The notes beneath the pieces were generated by a model. The model was given only the letters and a program-made list of their open reading frames with translations, made no database searches and was not told the origin of the DNA. A DNA stretch of 64,000 nt, from NCBI GenBank assembly GCA_045106735.1, contig JBGCEZ010000020.1, positions 70,374 through 134,373 of the forward strand, given 5' to 3'. The position numbers and the translations under genes are program-made. Positions 1-8,944 of the stretch are shown in pieces. The stretch comes from JBGCEZ01 sp045106735 (lineage in GTDB: Bacteria; Planctomycetota; Phycisphaerae; Phycisphaerales; SM1A02). The first letter of the stretch is position 1; each line of letters begins with the position of its first letter.

Positions 1-1
1 G

Positions 2-463
2 CTGCCAGCCATCATGATTCTCGCGGTCCTTGTGCGGCGCCGGATGGCGACCGACGGGGCGGCCGGCCCGGGAGCGATTCGCGGCCCAGATGACCGGCGC
101 GTGCGCCGGCAGGCGATCATCGCCCTCATCATCGGCGCGATCTTCGGCCCGGTGGTCGGCGTGTGGTGCTCCATGGTCGCCGTCAACTTCACCGAAGCCG
201 GCATCGCCGCCACGCTCATGGCCACCACGCCCATTCTTATTCTGCCGGTGGCCGTCCTCGTCGACGGCGAACGGCTGAGTCCTCGCACGATCCTTGGGTC
301 CTTGCTGGCCGTGACCGGGGTCGCGATGCTGTCCTTGGCCCGCCCGGCGGCGGACCCTGCGGCCGGCTCCGAATCAACGGAGCCACCGCCGGCCGAGCGC
401 GAGCCCGCACCCGCACCCGCACCCGCACCCGCGGGACAGGAGCCGTCCGATGCACGAAGCTGA
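2..463 (+). CDS. EamA/DMT-family membrane transporter, C-terminal part (5' end outside window)
   Basis: The reading frame is open from the window edge, so only the C-terminal half of the protein is visible. Two or three hydrophobic helices can be seen (around AIIALIIGAIFGPVVG and the stretch ending in PILILPVAVLVDGERL). The pattern AATLMATTPILILPVAVLVDGE then a final helix GSLLAVTGVAMLSLAR is typical of the second EamA domain of drug/metabolite exporters in the inner membrane. A Pro/Ala-rich tail of about 35 residues follows, encoded by a CCCGCA-type simple repeat. It overlaps the next gene by 14 nt. Substrate cannot be inferred. Confidence 0.8.
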   Translation: MPAIMILAVLVRRRMATDGAAGPGAIRGPDDRRVRRQAIIALIIGAIFGPVVGVWCSMVAVNFTEAGIAATLMATTPILILPVAVLVDGERLSPRTILGSLLAVTGVAMLSLARPAADPAAGSESTEPPPAEREPAPAPAPAPAGQEPSDARS

Positions 464-1358
464 TGTCGATGCCCAGGCGCGGGCGGCCCAATGGCTCGAA
501 GCCGGTCGTCTGATGGGGGTGCCGTTCGCGGTGCGTCCGGGCGGTGCACCGCGAGCTGAGCCTGTGGCGACGCCGGACGCGCGTGGGTCGGCTCCGGCCG
601 CTCCGGCCACGCGACCGGGGGAGAGCGCGGCGCCGGCCGCAGCTCCGGCGCCCGCCCGCGGGACGTTGCCGCTCGACGCTTCAGCCGCTGTCCCATCGCC
701 CGCATCGCCCGCATCGCCGGGCCCCCACGCCGACCCCGCCGCGGCCCTCACCGCTCTGGCCGATCGGTACGCCAATGAGGTCGCGGCGAATTTCAGCGAT
801 CACCCGTTCACCAACGTTGTCTTTGGCGAGGGCAATCCGCGGGCGTCGCTCATGGTGATCGGCGAGGCGCCGGGCGCCGACGAGGATCGGCAAGGGCGTC
901 CCTTTGTCGGCCGCGCGGGGGACAAACTCGATGACATGATTCGGGCGATGAAGCAGGAGCGGTCCGAGGCGTACATTGCCAATGTGCTGAAGATCCGTCC
1001 GCCGGACAACCGCACGCCGCTGGTCCACGAGATCGATCGGTGCGGTCCATTCTTGCGGGAGCAGATTCGGATCATTCAGCCACGCGTGATCTTGGCCCTC
1101 GGTGGCCCGGCGACGAAATGGCTGTTGCAGACGGATGTCGGGATCACCCGTCTGCGAGGGGCGTGGGGCGAGTATGTCGATCCGGACCATCCGAGCGTGC
1201 GGATCCCGGTCCTGCCGACGTTCCACCCGGCGTATCTGCTGCGGACCTACACCCTCGAGGTGCGGGAAAAGATGTGGCACGACCTCCAGCAAGTGATGGG
1301 CCGGTTGGCCGAGGTCCAGGCTGGTCCTGGTGCCGGCGCCGAGGCCGCGAAGTCGTGA
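450..1358 (+). CDS. family-4-like uracil-DNA glycosylase lacking most Fe-S cysteines
   Basis: 302 residues. ATG at 450 has an AGGAG 7 nt upstream and lies inside the end of the transporter gene. Residues 1-110 are a low-complexity Ala/Pro-rich extension. The catalytic domain follows: VVFGEGN near 123, GEAPG at 138-142 followed by ED and the PFVGRAG motif, NVLKIRPP from 178, and HPAYLLR from about 259. These are the family 4 UDG motifs, so it should excise uracil from DNA in base-excision repair. Family 4 enzymes normally hold a 4Fe-4S cluster with CxxC before the VFGEG motif, a Cys in KCRPP and one more about 16 residues later. Here the CxxC pair is absent, KCRPP reads KIRPP (Ile182), and only Cys198 remains. 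Function as a glycosylase is likely but the cluster is probably lost. Confidence 0.85.
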   Translation: MHEADVDAQARAAQWLEAGRLMGVPFAVRPGGAPRAEPVATPDARGSAPAAPATRPGESAAPAAAPAPARGTLPLDASAAVPSPASPASPGPHADPAAALTALADRYANEVAANFSDHPFTNVVFGEGNPRASLMVIGEAPGADEDRQGRPFVGRAGDKLDDMIRAMKQERSEAYIANVLKIRPPDNRTPLVHEIDRCGPFLREQIRIIQPRVILALGGPATKWLLQTDVGITRLRGAWGEYVDPDHPSVRIPVLPTFHPAYLLRTYTLEVREKMWHDLQQVMGRLAEVQAGPGAGAEAAKS

Positions 1359-1520
1359 TCAGCCTCGGCGGAAACCGAGAAATTTCTTGGCCATCGCGGA
1401 ACCGCCGGTTCGCCGGGTTCGAATCTGGTGGTGCGGGAACGCAGATGACCCGGTTTGACCCTGACTCACCGAGTCCCGCGTCCGTCTCCGTCTTCCGCTT
1501 TTCAATGCCCCCCCCACATC

Positions 1521-1560
1521 GAGCTCGCGAGCCGTTTTCGGCTCCGGGCTCTTTTTTCTT
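1521..1560 (+). terminator. probable intrinsic terminator
   Basis: GAGCCG-TTTT-CGGCTC hairpin (stem 1529-1534 with 1539-1544), extendable by an outer GAGC/GCTC pairing, followed by TTTTTT at 1552-1557. It lies after the uracil-DNA glycosylase gene and about 40 nt before dtd. Confidence 0.6.
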
Positions 1561-1596
1561 GGGTTCCGTGGCCGTGCCGCAGCCGGAGCGTCGCCC

Positions 1597-2055
1597 ATGA
1601 TTGCCGTTGTCCAACGCGTGACCCGGGCCAGCGTGGCGGTTGAGGATCCGCCGCATCGCGCGGAGATCGGTCTCGGCCTGTGCGTGCTGCTCGGCGTTGA
1701 GGTGGGCGACGGTCCGGAAGAAGCCGCGTGGATCGCGAGGAAGCTGCCGCGTTTGCGCATCTTTCGCGATGCCGACGACCGCATGAACCGGGACTTGGCC
1801 GACGTCGACGGCAGCATCTTGCTGGTGAGTCAGTTCACGTTGGCCGGCGATTGTCGCAAAGGCAACCGTCCGAGCTTCGTTCGCGCGGCCGAGCCAGAAC
1901 GCGGGCGGGCGCTCTACGAACAGGTGGCCCACGATCTTCGCGCCGGAGGCATCACCGTCGGCACCGGCGTCTTTGGGGCGATGATGGCCGTCGATCTGCT
2001 GAATGACGGGCCGGTCACGCTCATCTTGACGCGGCGACCCGACGATCGCAGTTGA
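1597..2055 (+). CDS. dtd: D-aminoacyl-tRNA deacylase
   Basis: 152 residues, the usual length for bacterial Dtd. The enzyme hydrolyses D-amino acids (and Gly from mischarged tRNA-Ala) off tRNA in the cytoplasm. Family motifs are intact: MIAVVQRVTRASVAV at the start, the SQFTLAGD motif near residue 79 that forms half of the active site, GNRPSF just after it, and a C-terminal NDGPVT motif that carries the cross-subunit Gly-Pro. It is the only gene between the terminator-like hairpin upstream and the convergent MEMO-like gene, so it probably has its own promoter. Confidence 0.93.
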   Translation: MIAVVQRVTRASVAVEDPPHRAEIGLGLCVLLGVEVGDGPEEAAWIARKLPRLRIFRDADDRMNRDLADVDGSILLVSQFTLAGDCRKGNRPSFVRAAEPERGRALYEQVAHDLRAGGITVGTGVFGAMMAVDLLNDGPVTLILTRRPDDRS

Positions 2056-2210
2056 GCGGCGGCCGTTCGGCGGTTCGGTCGCCTCTCGTCCATCGCCCGG
2101 CGGAGACTCTTCTTCCGCTCGTCAGTGATCCGCCTGCCGGACAGCGGCCTTCCGTTCTGCCGTGGCGAATTGGCTCGGGTGTCCCGAGCGTCCGCCGGGC
2201 GGGCGATACA

Positions 2211-3425
2211 TCACATGAGGGCCATCGATGCACTCGACACCATCGCCATGCCCTGTTCGTCGCGGGCCTGGCGGTAGTCGAGGAGTTCGATCGACTCCGG
2301 TTCTGACAGCATCAGCGTCGCCGACATGTTGCCGATCGAGCACCAGCGAGTCGGATTCCGATTCCACCGCATCGCGCCGATGAACTCACCGGGATCGCCC
2401 TCGATGAACCGGCCCATCATTTCGCGATCGTGGCGCTCGACGTCCATCGAGCGCCGGTCATCCACCGGGCGCGGTTCTCCGAACTGGCGGCCGACGTGGC
2501 TCAGGTCGCTCGAGGCCACAAAGAACGTTGTCCCGCCGACCTCGCTGAGCACCTGCTTCAGGCCCTCGACAAAGGGCTCGAACGCAACACGCTTCGTGTC
2601 GGCGTCCTCGACCATCGGTCGCAGCGGATCCGGCACCAGGGCGGCCACCACCGGCACATTGCCGAAGCAATACTGCATCCACGGGAGCTGCAGATCGATC
2701 GAGTGCTCGGGAAGATGATCAAGCTGGTCCGCGGTCAGGGCATCGCCGAACTTCGCGGTCATCCGGTCGAGGACGTCGCGGTCCGGGTCGATTTCGCCGA
2801 GGGGCGTCGTAAAGCCGAGCGGCGACATCACGGCGCCGTCGCCCAAACCAAAGTGGTTCGTGCCCAGAATCACAACGCGGTCCGGCTTGAAGGAACCATC
2901 CTTGAGGCTGTACCAGGCGGCGGCGTAATTCGGCCAGCCACGGGCGTAATCGAGGTGCGGGGCAACGATGCCGCGGGGGCGGGATTCGAGTTCGGGGTCT
3001 TCGGTCTCGGCGAACCACGTTTCGAGTTGGGCGCGGCATGCGGCTTCGTCTTCGCCGAGGGTGCTCGACGCACGGGGCGGGAAGCGGCCGGCCTCGGTCA
3101 GCTCGGTCATCCGCTTCGTTTCGAGCTCCTTGAACGTCGGGCCCCAGAGCATCCCCATCTTGTCGAGGACCTCGGCCAACTGGCGGAACTGGTCTTCCTG
3201 GCCGCCCATTTTCTCGGCGAGTTCGGCCACCGTTGCCGTCCCCTGAAATTGCTGGACCACCTGAATGGCCGGCAGCGGCAAGACCACGGCCTGCGGCTGG
3301 AGCATCATCGGATCGCGCAGGGCCACGAACTGCTGGCCGTCCTTCTGCACCGGAATCGGCTGGAAGGGCCGCACGTGCGGGCGATCGACGTGGTCCGGGG
3401 TCGCGGCGGGGGCGGAGTCGGTCAT
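2211..3425 (-). CDS. MEMO-like protein (AmmeMemoRadiSam system protein B family)
   Basis: About 404 residues from the ATG at 3425 (MTDSAPAATPD). A second ATG five codons upstream at 3440 is possible; neither has a strong ribosome site. Residues 1-110 form a separate helical N-terminal region (ALRDP, VVQQFQGTATVAELAEKMGG). The MEMO domain follows with its typical His-rich pocket motifs APHLDYARGWPNYA, GTNHFG, EHSIDLQLPW and SSDLSHVG. The family is structurally related to class III extradiol dioxygenases. No AMMECR1 or radical SAM partner of the AmmeMemoRadiSam set is adjacent, so its reaction is not known from context. Convergent with dtd. Confidence 0.85.
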   Translation of the reverse strand: MTDSAPAATPDHVDRPHVRPFQPIPVQKDGQQFVALRDPMMLQPQAVVLPLPAIQVVQQFQGTATVAELAEKMGGQEDQFRQLAEVLDKMGMLWGPTFKELETKRMTELTEAGRFPPRASSTLGEDEAACRAQLETWFAETEDPELESRPRGIVAPHLDYARGWPNYAAAWYSLKDGSFKPDRVVILGTNHFGLGDGAVMSPLGFTTPLGEIDPDRDVLDRMTAKFGDALTADQLDHLPEHSIDLQLPWMQYCFGNVPVVAALVPDPLRPMVEDADTKRVAFEPFVEGLKQVLSEVGGTTFFVASSDLSHVGRQFGEPRPVDDRRSMDVERHDREMMGRFIEGDPGEFIGAMRWNRNPTRWCSIGNMSATLMLSEPESIELLDYRQARDEQGMAMVSSASMALM

Positions 3426-3939
3426 GGCGCGGGATCTCATGGGGTTCGGGAACAGGAACGACGAGGATAGCACGCGGCCGGCACGCCCTCGCGGTTCCTG
3501 GGCGTCAGCGAACGGTGGCGTCGGTCGAGCCGGCAACCGCACCTGCACCTGCACCCCGCACCCCGCACCCCGCACCCCGAACGCGCGGTGGCTGCCCCGG
3601 CGGCGGGTGGTGGCCGCCCCCGGCTTCGATCCAGCCGGGCTTCGGCCGTTTCTCGGGGGGGGCGGCTCCCGCCACGCCCTGGGCCTCTTCGCACCGGCCG
3701 GGCCCGGAGCGTCCACCGGACGGAGCCAGGCCGCCGACCCGGGAAGATGGGCAAGTTCTGACACTTGGATCCGGTGCTGCCCCGGGCTGAACTGGCCGAG
3801 ACACGATCCTGGCTGGTTTGCTGCCGGGATGGGGCAATACTGGACCGGGATCCTCGTTCAGCCGACCACGGGACCGTGCACCGGGGTCTTGCGCCCCATT
3901 TTCGGGGTCCCGCAACCATTCATCGGTGGAGATACAGAC
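3426..3939. other. divergent intergenic region, no gene seen
   Basis: 514 bp between the MEMO-like gene and the ankyrin lipoprotein gene. It contains a short tandem repeat of GCACCCC (four copies, 3551-3578) and must hold promoters for both flanking genes, but no convincing -35/-10 pair was found. Confidence 0.5.
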
Positions 3940-6357
3940 GTGAAGAAGTTCCAGAAGTCGGGCGTGTTGACGCTCGTCGCAACCACAGCATTCATTCTCA
4001 GCGGCTGCGGCACCCAGCCGGTCGAGGACGCGGTCAACGATTCGGTTGACGCCGTCGCGTCGACCGTGGATCAGGCCTCGGACGCCGGTGAGAGCGTCGC
4101 CAACACGGCGATGTCGACCGTCAGCGAGACCTCAGACGCCGTTGCTGACGTCGCCGGCGGGGCTGCGGCTGTGGCCGACGACGTTCGCGGCGCTGTGGCC
4201 GCCCTGGGCAGCGATGCCCCGGACAGCAATCGAACCCAGGAGGAGACCCTCCGCCGGTTCAACGACGCCCGCGAGAAGGCCCAAGCCGAGGCTGGACGCC
4301 TCATGGCCGACAGCGGTGAGCAGCTTGCCGCCATCGGAACCGAAGTCGGCAACGCGGCGAAGGCCGCCGTCGATGCGGGCCTGGAACGCGGCCCCGAGAT
4401 CGCCGATCGCGCCGCCGCGGAAGCCCGCGATGCCGCGGCTGCCGTCGCTGACGTGATCGGAACCCGGGCGCCGAAGGCTGCCGACGCGGTGAACAATGCC
4501 GCCAGTGGCTTGACGAACCGGGCCAGCGGTGCGGTGAACAACCTCATCTCGGCCACCCAGCCCGGTGGCGCTTCGGCGACCCCGGGCGCCCCCTCGGGCA
4601 ACGATCTGCAAGCCGCCCAGCGTGCGGCCCAGGACGCGGCCGAGCAGCGGCGTGCCGCCAAGCGTGCCGCGGCCGACGCCCGCCGTCAGGCTGCAGCGGG
4701 TGGCGCTCCGGCGACCACCTCGGCTCCGGCCGCCATCGCCGCGCCGGTCGTGGAGTCGGTGAAGGACGCCGCGTCCAGCGTGATCGACAGCGCGGCCGGT
4801 GAGGCCGCCGACGTCGTCGCGTCCATCGCCGCGGCCCCGCAGGTCAACCGTCAGGACTCGGGCGAGCGAATGAGCGACATTCGCATTGAGCCCCGCGTCC
4901 TGGAGTTCGGCGAGATCGCCCTCGGCGAGGCCCGTGAAGGCACCGTCCGCCTGATCAACACCAGCGACAAGCCGTACACGCTGATCGACTGCCGCGCGTC
5001 CTGCGGGTGCACCACGACTGTCTGCCCCAAGGGCGAGACCATCGAGCCCGGCGACTTCATCGAAGTGTCGATCCAGCTCGACGCCGGCGAGAAGCCGACG
5101 ACCCTGAACAAGACCGTGACGTTTCTCGTCTCCGACGGCCACCCGCCGCTGCGTCTGGCCCTTCGCGCCCAGGCCATCGCGTTCGTGACCGCGAGCCCCG
5201 AGTCGCTCGCCCGAACCGAGTCGGAAACCGCCCGCATCGAACTGAAGTCGATCGACGGTAAGCCGTTCACCGTCCAGAGCATGTTCCCCGCCGTCCTGTC
5301 GCAGGAAGAACTCGCGAGTGAGCCGGCCCCGACGCAGCTCCTTGAGTTCACCTGGGATCAGCTGATCGCCGCTGGCGGTCGCAGCCGTCGCCTGCTCATC
5401 CGCGTCGACCACCCCGAGACGACCCGCGTGCTCGTCCCGCTCTCGGCGGAGATTCTCCGCGAAATGCGTGGCGTGGCCGTGGCCCGCGGTGAGGCGGCTC
5501 GCATCGAACCCGCCGACGCGCCCACGCGTGACCTCAACGCCCTCTTGTCGGCCAACGAGACCGACACTGTTCTCGAGATGATCGACAACGACGAAGTCGA
5601 AGTGAGCGTCAAGGACCGTTCGGGTCACACCCCGATGATCAAGGCCGCCCGCTTCGGCAACGTTGAAGTCCTGTCGGCCCTCGTCGACAAGGGTGGCGAT
5701 CTTGAGGCGACCGACGGCATGGGCCGCACGTCGCTCAGCTACGCCGCCCAGAGCCGCAACCTTGAGGCCGTCAACCTGCTGATTGAGTCGGGCGCGAACA
5801 TCCACCACATCGACCAGACCGGCAACACGCCGCTCGGTTGGGCCGCGGGCTTCGGTACCGCCGGCATGGTCAAGGCGCTCCTGGAGTCCGGCGCTCGCGT
5901 CGACACCGGCAGCGGTGGCCTCATCGGATTCACCCCGCTCATCTGGGCGGCCAGCGTGGGCACCGACCCCGAGAAGGTCGAGCTGCTCATCAACGCCGGA
6001 GCCGACGTGGAAGCCCGCGACACCATGGAGAAGGCGACCGTCGTCCTCCACGCGATTCGCACCAACAAGATGAAGCACGTCGAGTTGCTCGTCAACGCCG
6101 GTGCCCGTCTCGATCGGATTGACGCCAAGGGCCACACCGCGCTGCACGTTGCCGCTCGCAACGCCGCGCCGGACGTGAACATGATTCGCTTCCTGCTCTC
6201 CAAGGGTCTGGACGCCAACACGCGGACGACGCCGACGACGACGGCCCCCGAAGGCGAGACCGCCCTCGAGTTGGCCCAGAAGCGCAAGGATCCGCGGGCC
6301 AATGGCGTGATCAACGCCCTCAAGCCCGTGACCCGGGATGACGCCGCCGACGGCTGA
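3940..6357 (+). CDS. lipoprotein with DUF1573 domain and ankyrin repeats
   Basis: 805 residues from the GTG at 3940, chosen because GGTGGAGA lies 8 nt upstream and because it gives a lipoprotein signal: VKKFQKSGVLTLVATTAF then the lipobox LSGC. The frame is open for 675 nt further upstream but without signal or ribosome site. Residues about 25-310 are Ala/Asp/Val-rich heptad-like helices reminiscent of apolipoprotein or YtxH-like repeats. Residues 311-417 are a DUF1573 (ASH/MSP-like beta-sandwich) domain with its DCRASCGCTT cysteine motif. Residues about 534-796 are at least six ankyrin repeats (GHTPMIKAARFGN, GRTSLSYAAQSRN, GNTPLGWAAGFG, GFTPLIWAASVG, GHTALHVAARN). It should be membrane-anchored with binding domains in the periplasm. 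Function unknown. Confidence 0.85.
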   Translation: MKKFQKSGVLTLVATTAFILSGCGTQPVEDAVNDSVDAVASTVDQASDAGESVANTAMSTVSETSDAVADVAGGAAAVADDVRGAVAALGSDAPDSNRTQEETLRRFNDAREKAQAEAGRLMADSGEQLAAIGTEVGNAAKAAVDAGLERGPEIADRAAAEARDAAAAVADVIGTRAPKAADAVNNAASGLTNRASGAVNNLISATQPGGASATPGAPSGNDLQAAQRAAQDAAEQRRAAKRAAADARRQAAAGGAPATTSAPAAIAAPVVESVKDAASSVIDSAAGEAADVVASIAAAPQVNRQDSGERMSDIRIEPRVLEFGEIALGEAREGTVRLINTSDKPYTLIDCRASCGCTTTVCPKGETIEPGDFIEVSIQLDAGEKPTTLNKTVTFLVSDGHPPLRLALRAQAIAFVTASPESLARTESETARIELKSIDGKPFTVQSMFPAVLSQEELASEPAPTQLLEFTWDQLIAAGGRSRRLLIRVDHPETTRVLVPLSAEILREMRGVAVARGEAARIEPADAPTRDLNALLSANETDTVLEMIDNDEVEVSVKDRSGHTPMIKAARFGNVEVLSALVDKGGDLEATDGMGRTSLSYAAQSRNLEAVNLLIESGANIHHIDQTGNTPLGWAAGFGTAGMVKALLESGARVDTGSGGLIGFTPLIWAASVGTDPEKVELLINAGADVEARDTMEKATVVLHAIRTNKMKHVELLVNAGARLDRIDAKGHTALHVAARNAAPDVNMIRFLLSKGLDANTRTTPTTTAPEGETALELAQKRKDPRANGVINALKPVTRDDAADG

Positions 6358-6508
6358 TCCCACGCCGGAGCCTTGGCTCCGGGACAATCCACCATGAAGC
6401 ACCGCGTGCTCGGCCTCCGTGGCCGGGCACGCTGTGTTTTTGTTCTGCCCGCCGTGGGCTATCATCGCCCTCCCATCTCGCGCCCCAAGCCACGGAGAAT
6501 TGCTGGCC

Positions 6509-8035
6509 ATGACCACCGCGACCGAATCGGCCTACGACGCCCTCGTCGGACTTTCCCGTGAAGCTTCCATGCTCGGAGCCACCGCCGGCATCCTCGGATG
6601 GGACCAAGAGGTGATGATGCCCAAGGGCGGCATCGCCTTCCGTGGACGCCAGCTCGCCCAGCTCGCCCGCATGCGGCATGAGCTCATGACCGGGCCGCGA
6701 ATGCGCGAGTTGCTGGAGGCGGCCAAGGACGATCCGGCGGTGGCCGGTGACCCCGATTCCCCGGCCGCCGTGAACGTGCGCGAACTGGCCCACGACGTGG
6801 ACCGGGCGACGCGGCTGCCGGCGACGCTGGTCGAAGAAGAAGCTCGATTGGCCAGCGAAGGCCAGCACACCTGGGCGGAAGCCCGCAAGGCCAAGGACTT
6901 CTCGGCCTTCCAGCCGGTGCTCGAGCGCATCGTCGAGATGCTCCGCCGCAAGGCCGAGTGCTACGGGTGGGCCGAGGGCGGCGAAGCCTGGGATGCCCTG
7001 GCCGAGGACTACGAGAGCGGGTGCACCGCGGCCGATGTGGCCCGGGTCTTTGATCCGCTGCGCGACCGACTGCAGGGATTGGTGCGCGAGTTGATGGACA
7101 GCCCGACGCCGCCGTCGAATGCGTTCAACGAACTGAAGCTTCCCGTCGCCGACCAAGAGCGGTTCGTGCGGTTCTGCGCGAAGGCCATCGGATTCGACTT
7201 CGGGCGGGGCCGGCTTGACGTTTCGACCCATCCGTTCTGCAGCGGCGCCCATCCGGGTGACGTGCGGCTGACGACGCGTTTCCACGAAGCGAACGTGAAC
7301 GATGCGCTCGGCTCCACCCTGCACGAATCGGGCCACGGCATCTACGAGCAGGGCCTGCTGGCGGACCACGCCGGCACGCCGATGGGCAGTGCGGTGAGCC
7401 TGGGCATCCACGAGAGCCAGAGCCGGCTCTGGGAGAACCAGGTCGGCCGGTCACGCGCCTTCTGGTCGTGGTGCTTCCCGAAGCTGTCCGAGTACTTTGG
7501 CGACCGCGTGAAGGGGTTGTCGATGGACGACGTCTACGGCGCGGTCAACATCGTGCGCCCGGACTTCATTCGCGTGGAAGCCGATGAAGCGACCTACAAC
7601 CTGCACATCATGGTGCGGTTCGAGCTCGAGCGACTGATGTTGCGGGGCGATCTGGACGTGGCCGACCTTCCCGAGGCGTGGAACCAGCGGTACCGCGATT
7701 TGCTCGGCTTGGAAGTCCCGTCCGATGACCGCGGCTGCATGCAGGACATCCACTGGTCCATGTGCGCGATGGGCTACTTCCCGACGTACACCCTCGGCAA
7801 CCTCCACGGGGCCCAGCTCTTTGAGGCGGCGGGGGAAGCGCTCGGCGATTTGGACGCGATGTTCGCCGCCGGTGAGTTCACGCCGCTGCGAGAATGGCTC
7901 AACACGAACGTGCACGCGCACGGCCGCCGCTACCCGGCGATGAAGCTTTGCGAAGTGGTGACCGGCAAGCCGCTTTCGGCCGAACCGCTGATGCGGCACC
8001 TCGAAGGCAAGCTGCGGCCGATCTACGGGATCTGA
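6509..8035 (+). CDS. M32 family metallocarboxypeptidase
   Basis: 508 residues from the ATG at 6509 (GGAG 11 nt upstream); the frame continues upstream but the family starts near here (YDALVGLSREASMLGATAGILGWDQ). It removes C-terminal amino acids from peptides in the cytoplasm, using a divalent metal. The zinc motif HESGH is at 272-276 in LHESGHGIYEQ. Other M32 signatures are HPFCSG just before it, GIHESQSRLWENQVG after it, RVEADEATYNLHI, and MQDIHWS near the C terminus. Length matches Taq carboxypeptidase-type enzymes (about 500). It follows the ankyrin lipoprotein by about 150 nt and is followed by a short tandem repeat. Confidence 0.94.
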   Translation: MTTATESAYDALVGLSREASMLGATAGILGWDQEVMMPKGGIAFRGRQLAQLARMRHELMTGPRMRELLEAAKDDPAVAGDPDSPAAVNVRELAHDVDRATRLPATLVEEEARLASEGQHTWAEARKAKDFSAFQPVLERIVEMLRRKAECYGWAEGGEAWDALAEDYESGCTAADVARVFDPLRDRLQGLVRELMDSPTPPSNAFNELKLPVADQERFVRFCAKAIGFDFGRGRLDVSTHPFCSGAHPGDVRLTTRFHEANVNDALGSTLHESGHGIYEQGLLADHAGTPMGSAVSLGIHESQSRLWENQVGRSRAFWSWCFPKLSEYFGDRVKGLSMDDVYGAVNIVRPDFIRVEADEATYNLHIMVRFELERLMLRGDLDVADLPEAWNQRYRDLLGLEVPSDDRGCMQDIHWSMCAMGYFPTYTLGNLHGAQLFEAAGEALGDLDAMFAAGEFTPLREWLNTNVHAHGRRYPAMKLCEVVTGKPLSAEPLMRHLEGKLRPIYGI

Positions 8036-8060
8036 GGCGGGACGAAAGCTTGAGGCCATC

Positions 8061-8104
8061 GCATGGCCGCCGCATGGCCGTCGCATGGCCGTCGCATGGC
8101 CATC
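8061..8104. repeat. 11-bp tandem repeat, 4 copies
   Basis: Four contiguous units of GCATGGCCGTC (variants end GCC, GTC, GTC, ATC) lie just downstream of the M32 gene, within a 214-bp intergenic region between two convergent genes. Imperfect half units flank it (GAGGCCATC, AAGGCCGTC). Confidence 0.85.
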
Positions 8105-8249
8105 GTGGAGGCCATCACAAGGCCGTCGTTCCGGCCGGCTCGGGGCAGGGCCTCAACGGATTGCTTTCGCGGCGGAGCGGGCCACGTGCGGGCCGATTGA
8201 CGGCTCACCCGCGGCGGCGTGAAACCTGGGCCCCGCGGTCAGGGCTCGG

Positions 8250-8813
8250 TCAGTCGCTGGCGTTCTGCGCCGCCGCGGCGTCGCGGGCTGCCTTGGCCCG
8301 GCGTCGCTTTCGCCGCTTGACGATCGGCGTGATCCAGATCCAGAGGCCAGTGACGACCAGTCCCAGCATGCAGATCGCGGTGGCCGGCATCAGCCAGCCG
8401 TGGGCCCAGTCGCCGAACCAGGAGCCGTCGTGCAGCCGCTCGACGAAGTCGCTTCGGCGGGGCGTCGGGCCGGAGAGGATCGCGCCGGTGATCGCGTCGA
8501 CCTGGACCTCAAGGTAGTCGTGGTTGGACCGGATCTTGTGGACCCGCTTCCCGGGCCGCATATCGATTCGGTCGATGTCGTCGATCGACTGGAACGCCGG
8601 ATGGCCGATGGCGTACGCCCGGTCCAGGACCTCGTGGATCGGGAGAAAGTCCTGCGTTTCACCTGGTTCGCCACGCATCGTCGGCGGCTGCAGGTACGCG
8701 TAGTCCTTCTTGACCAGCAGCAGAAAGCCGGTGGCTGAAAGGAGGGCGAGGATCACGGCCAAGCCGATGCCCACCCACTTGTGAAGATTCCAGGCGATCT
8801 TGAAGGCGTTCAT
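8250..8813 (-). CDS. PepSY-associated membrane protein
   Basis: 187 residues with a helix near the N terminus (WVGIGLAVILALLSATGFLLL), a soluble middle of about 110 residues resembling a PepSY domain (LEVQVDAITGAILSG), and a second helix near the C terminus (ATAICMLGLVVTGLWIWI) followed by a very basic tail KRRKRRRAKAA. The start MNAFKIAWNLHKWVG is the usual opening of PepSY-associated TM proteins (helix with Lys-Trp after a conserved His). Such proteins are found with siderophore receptors or sulfite reductases, but no such partner lies next to it. Divergent from uxs with 131 bp between. Confidence 0.75.
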   Translation of the reverse strand: MNAFKIAWNLHKWVGIGLAVILALLSATGFLLLVKKDYAYLQPPTMRGEPGETQDFLPIHEVLDRAYAIGHPAFQSIDDIDRIDMRPGKRVHKIRSNHDYLEVQVDAITGAILSGPTPRRSDFVERLHDGSWFGDWAHGWLMPATAICMLGLVVTGLWIWITPIVKRRKRRRAKAARDAAAAQNASD

Positions 8814-8944
8814 GGTTCGTCGGGAGAAGATACCGATCCGACCCCACTGCGGTTTCGTTCGGGAGACGCACTTTCGTCACCTCCCGGCGGATGGGCGCGG
8901 GGGGGGCGGTCCGGAAACCCGCGCCGCCGGCTATTCTCCCCGGC

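Noticed and set aside
4132..6516. A 794-codon minus-strand frame opposite the ankyrin lipoprotein
   Set aside because: Low-complexity Gly/Arg/His protein with no motif; the plus-strand frame has a signal peptide, DUF1573 and ankyrin repeats.
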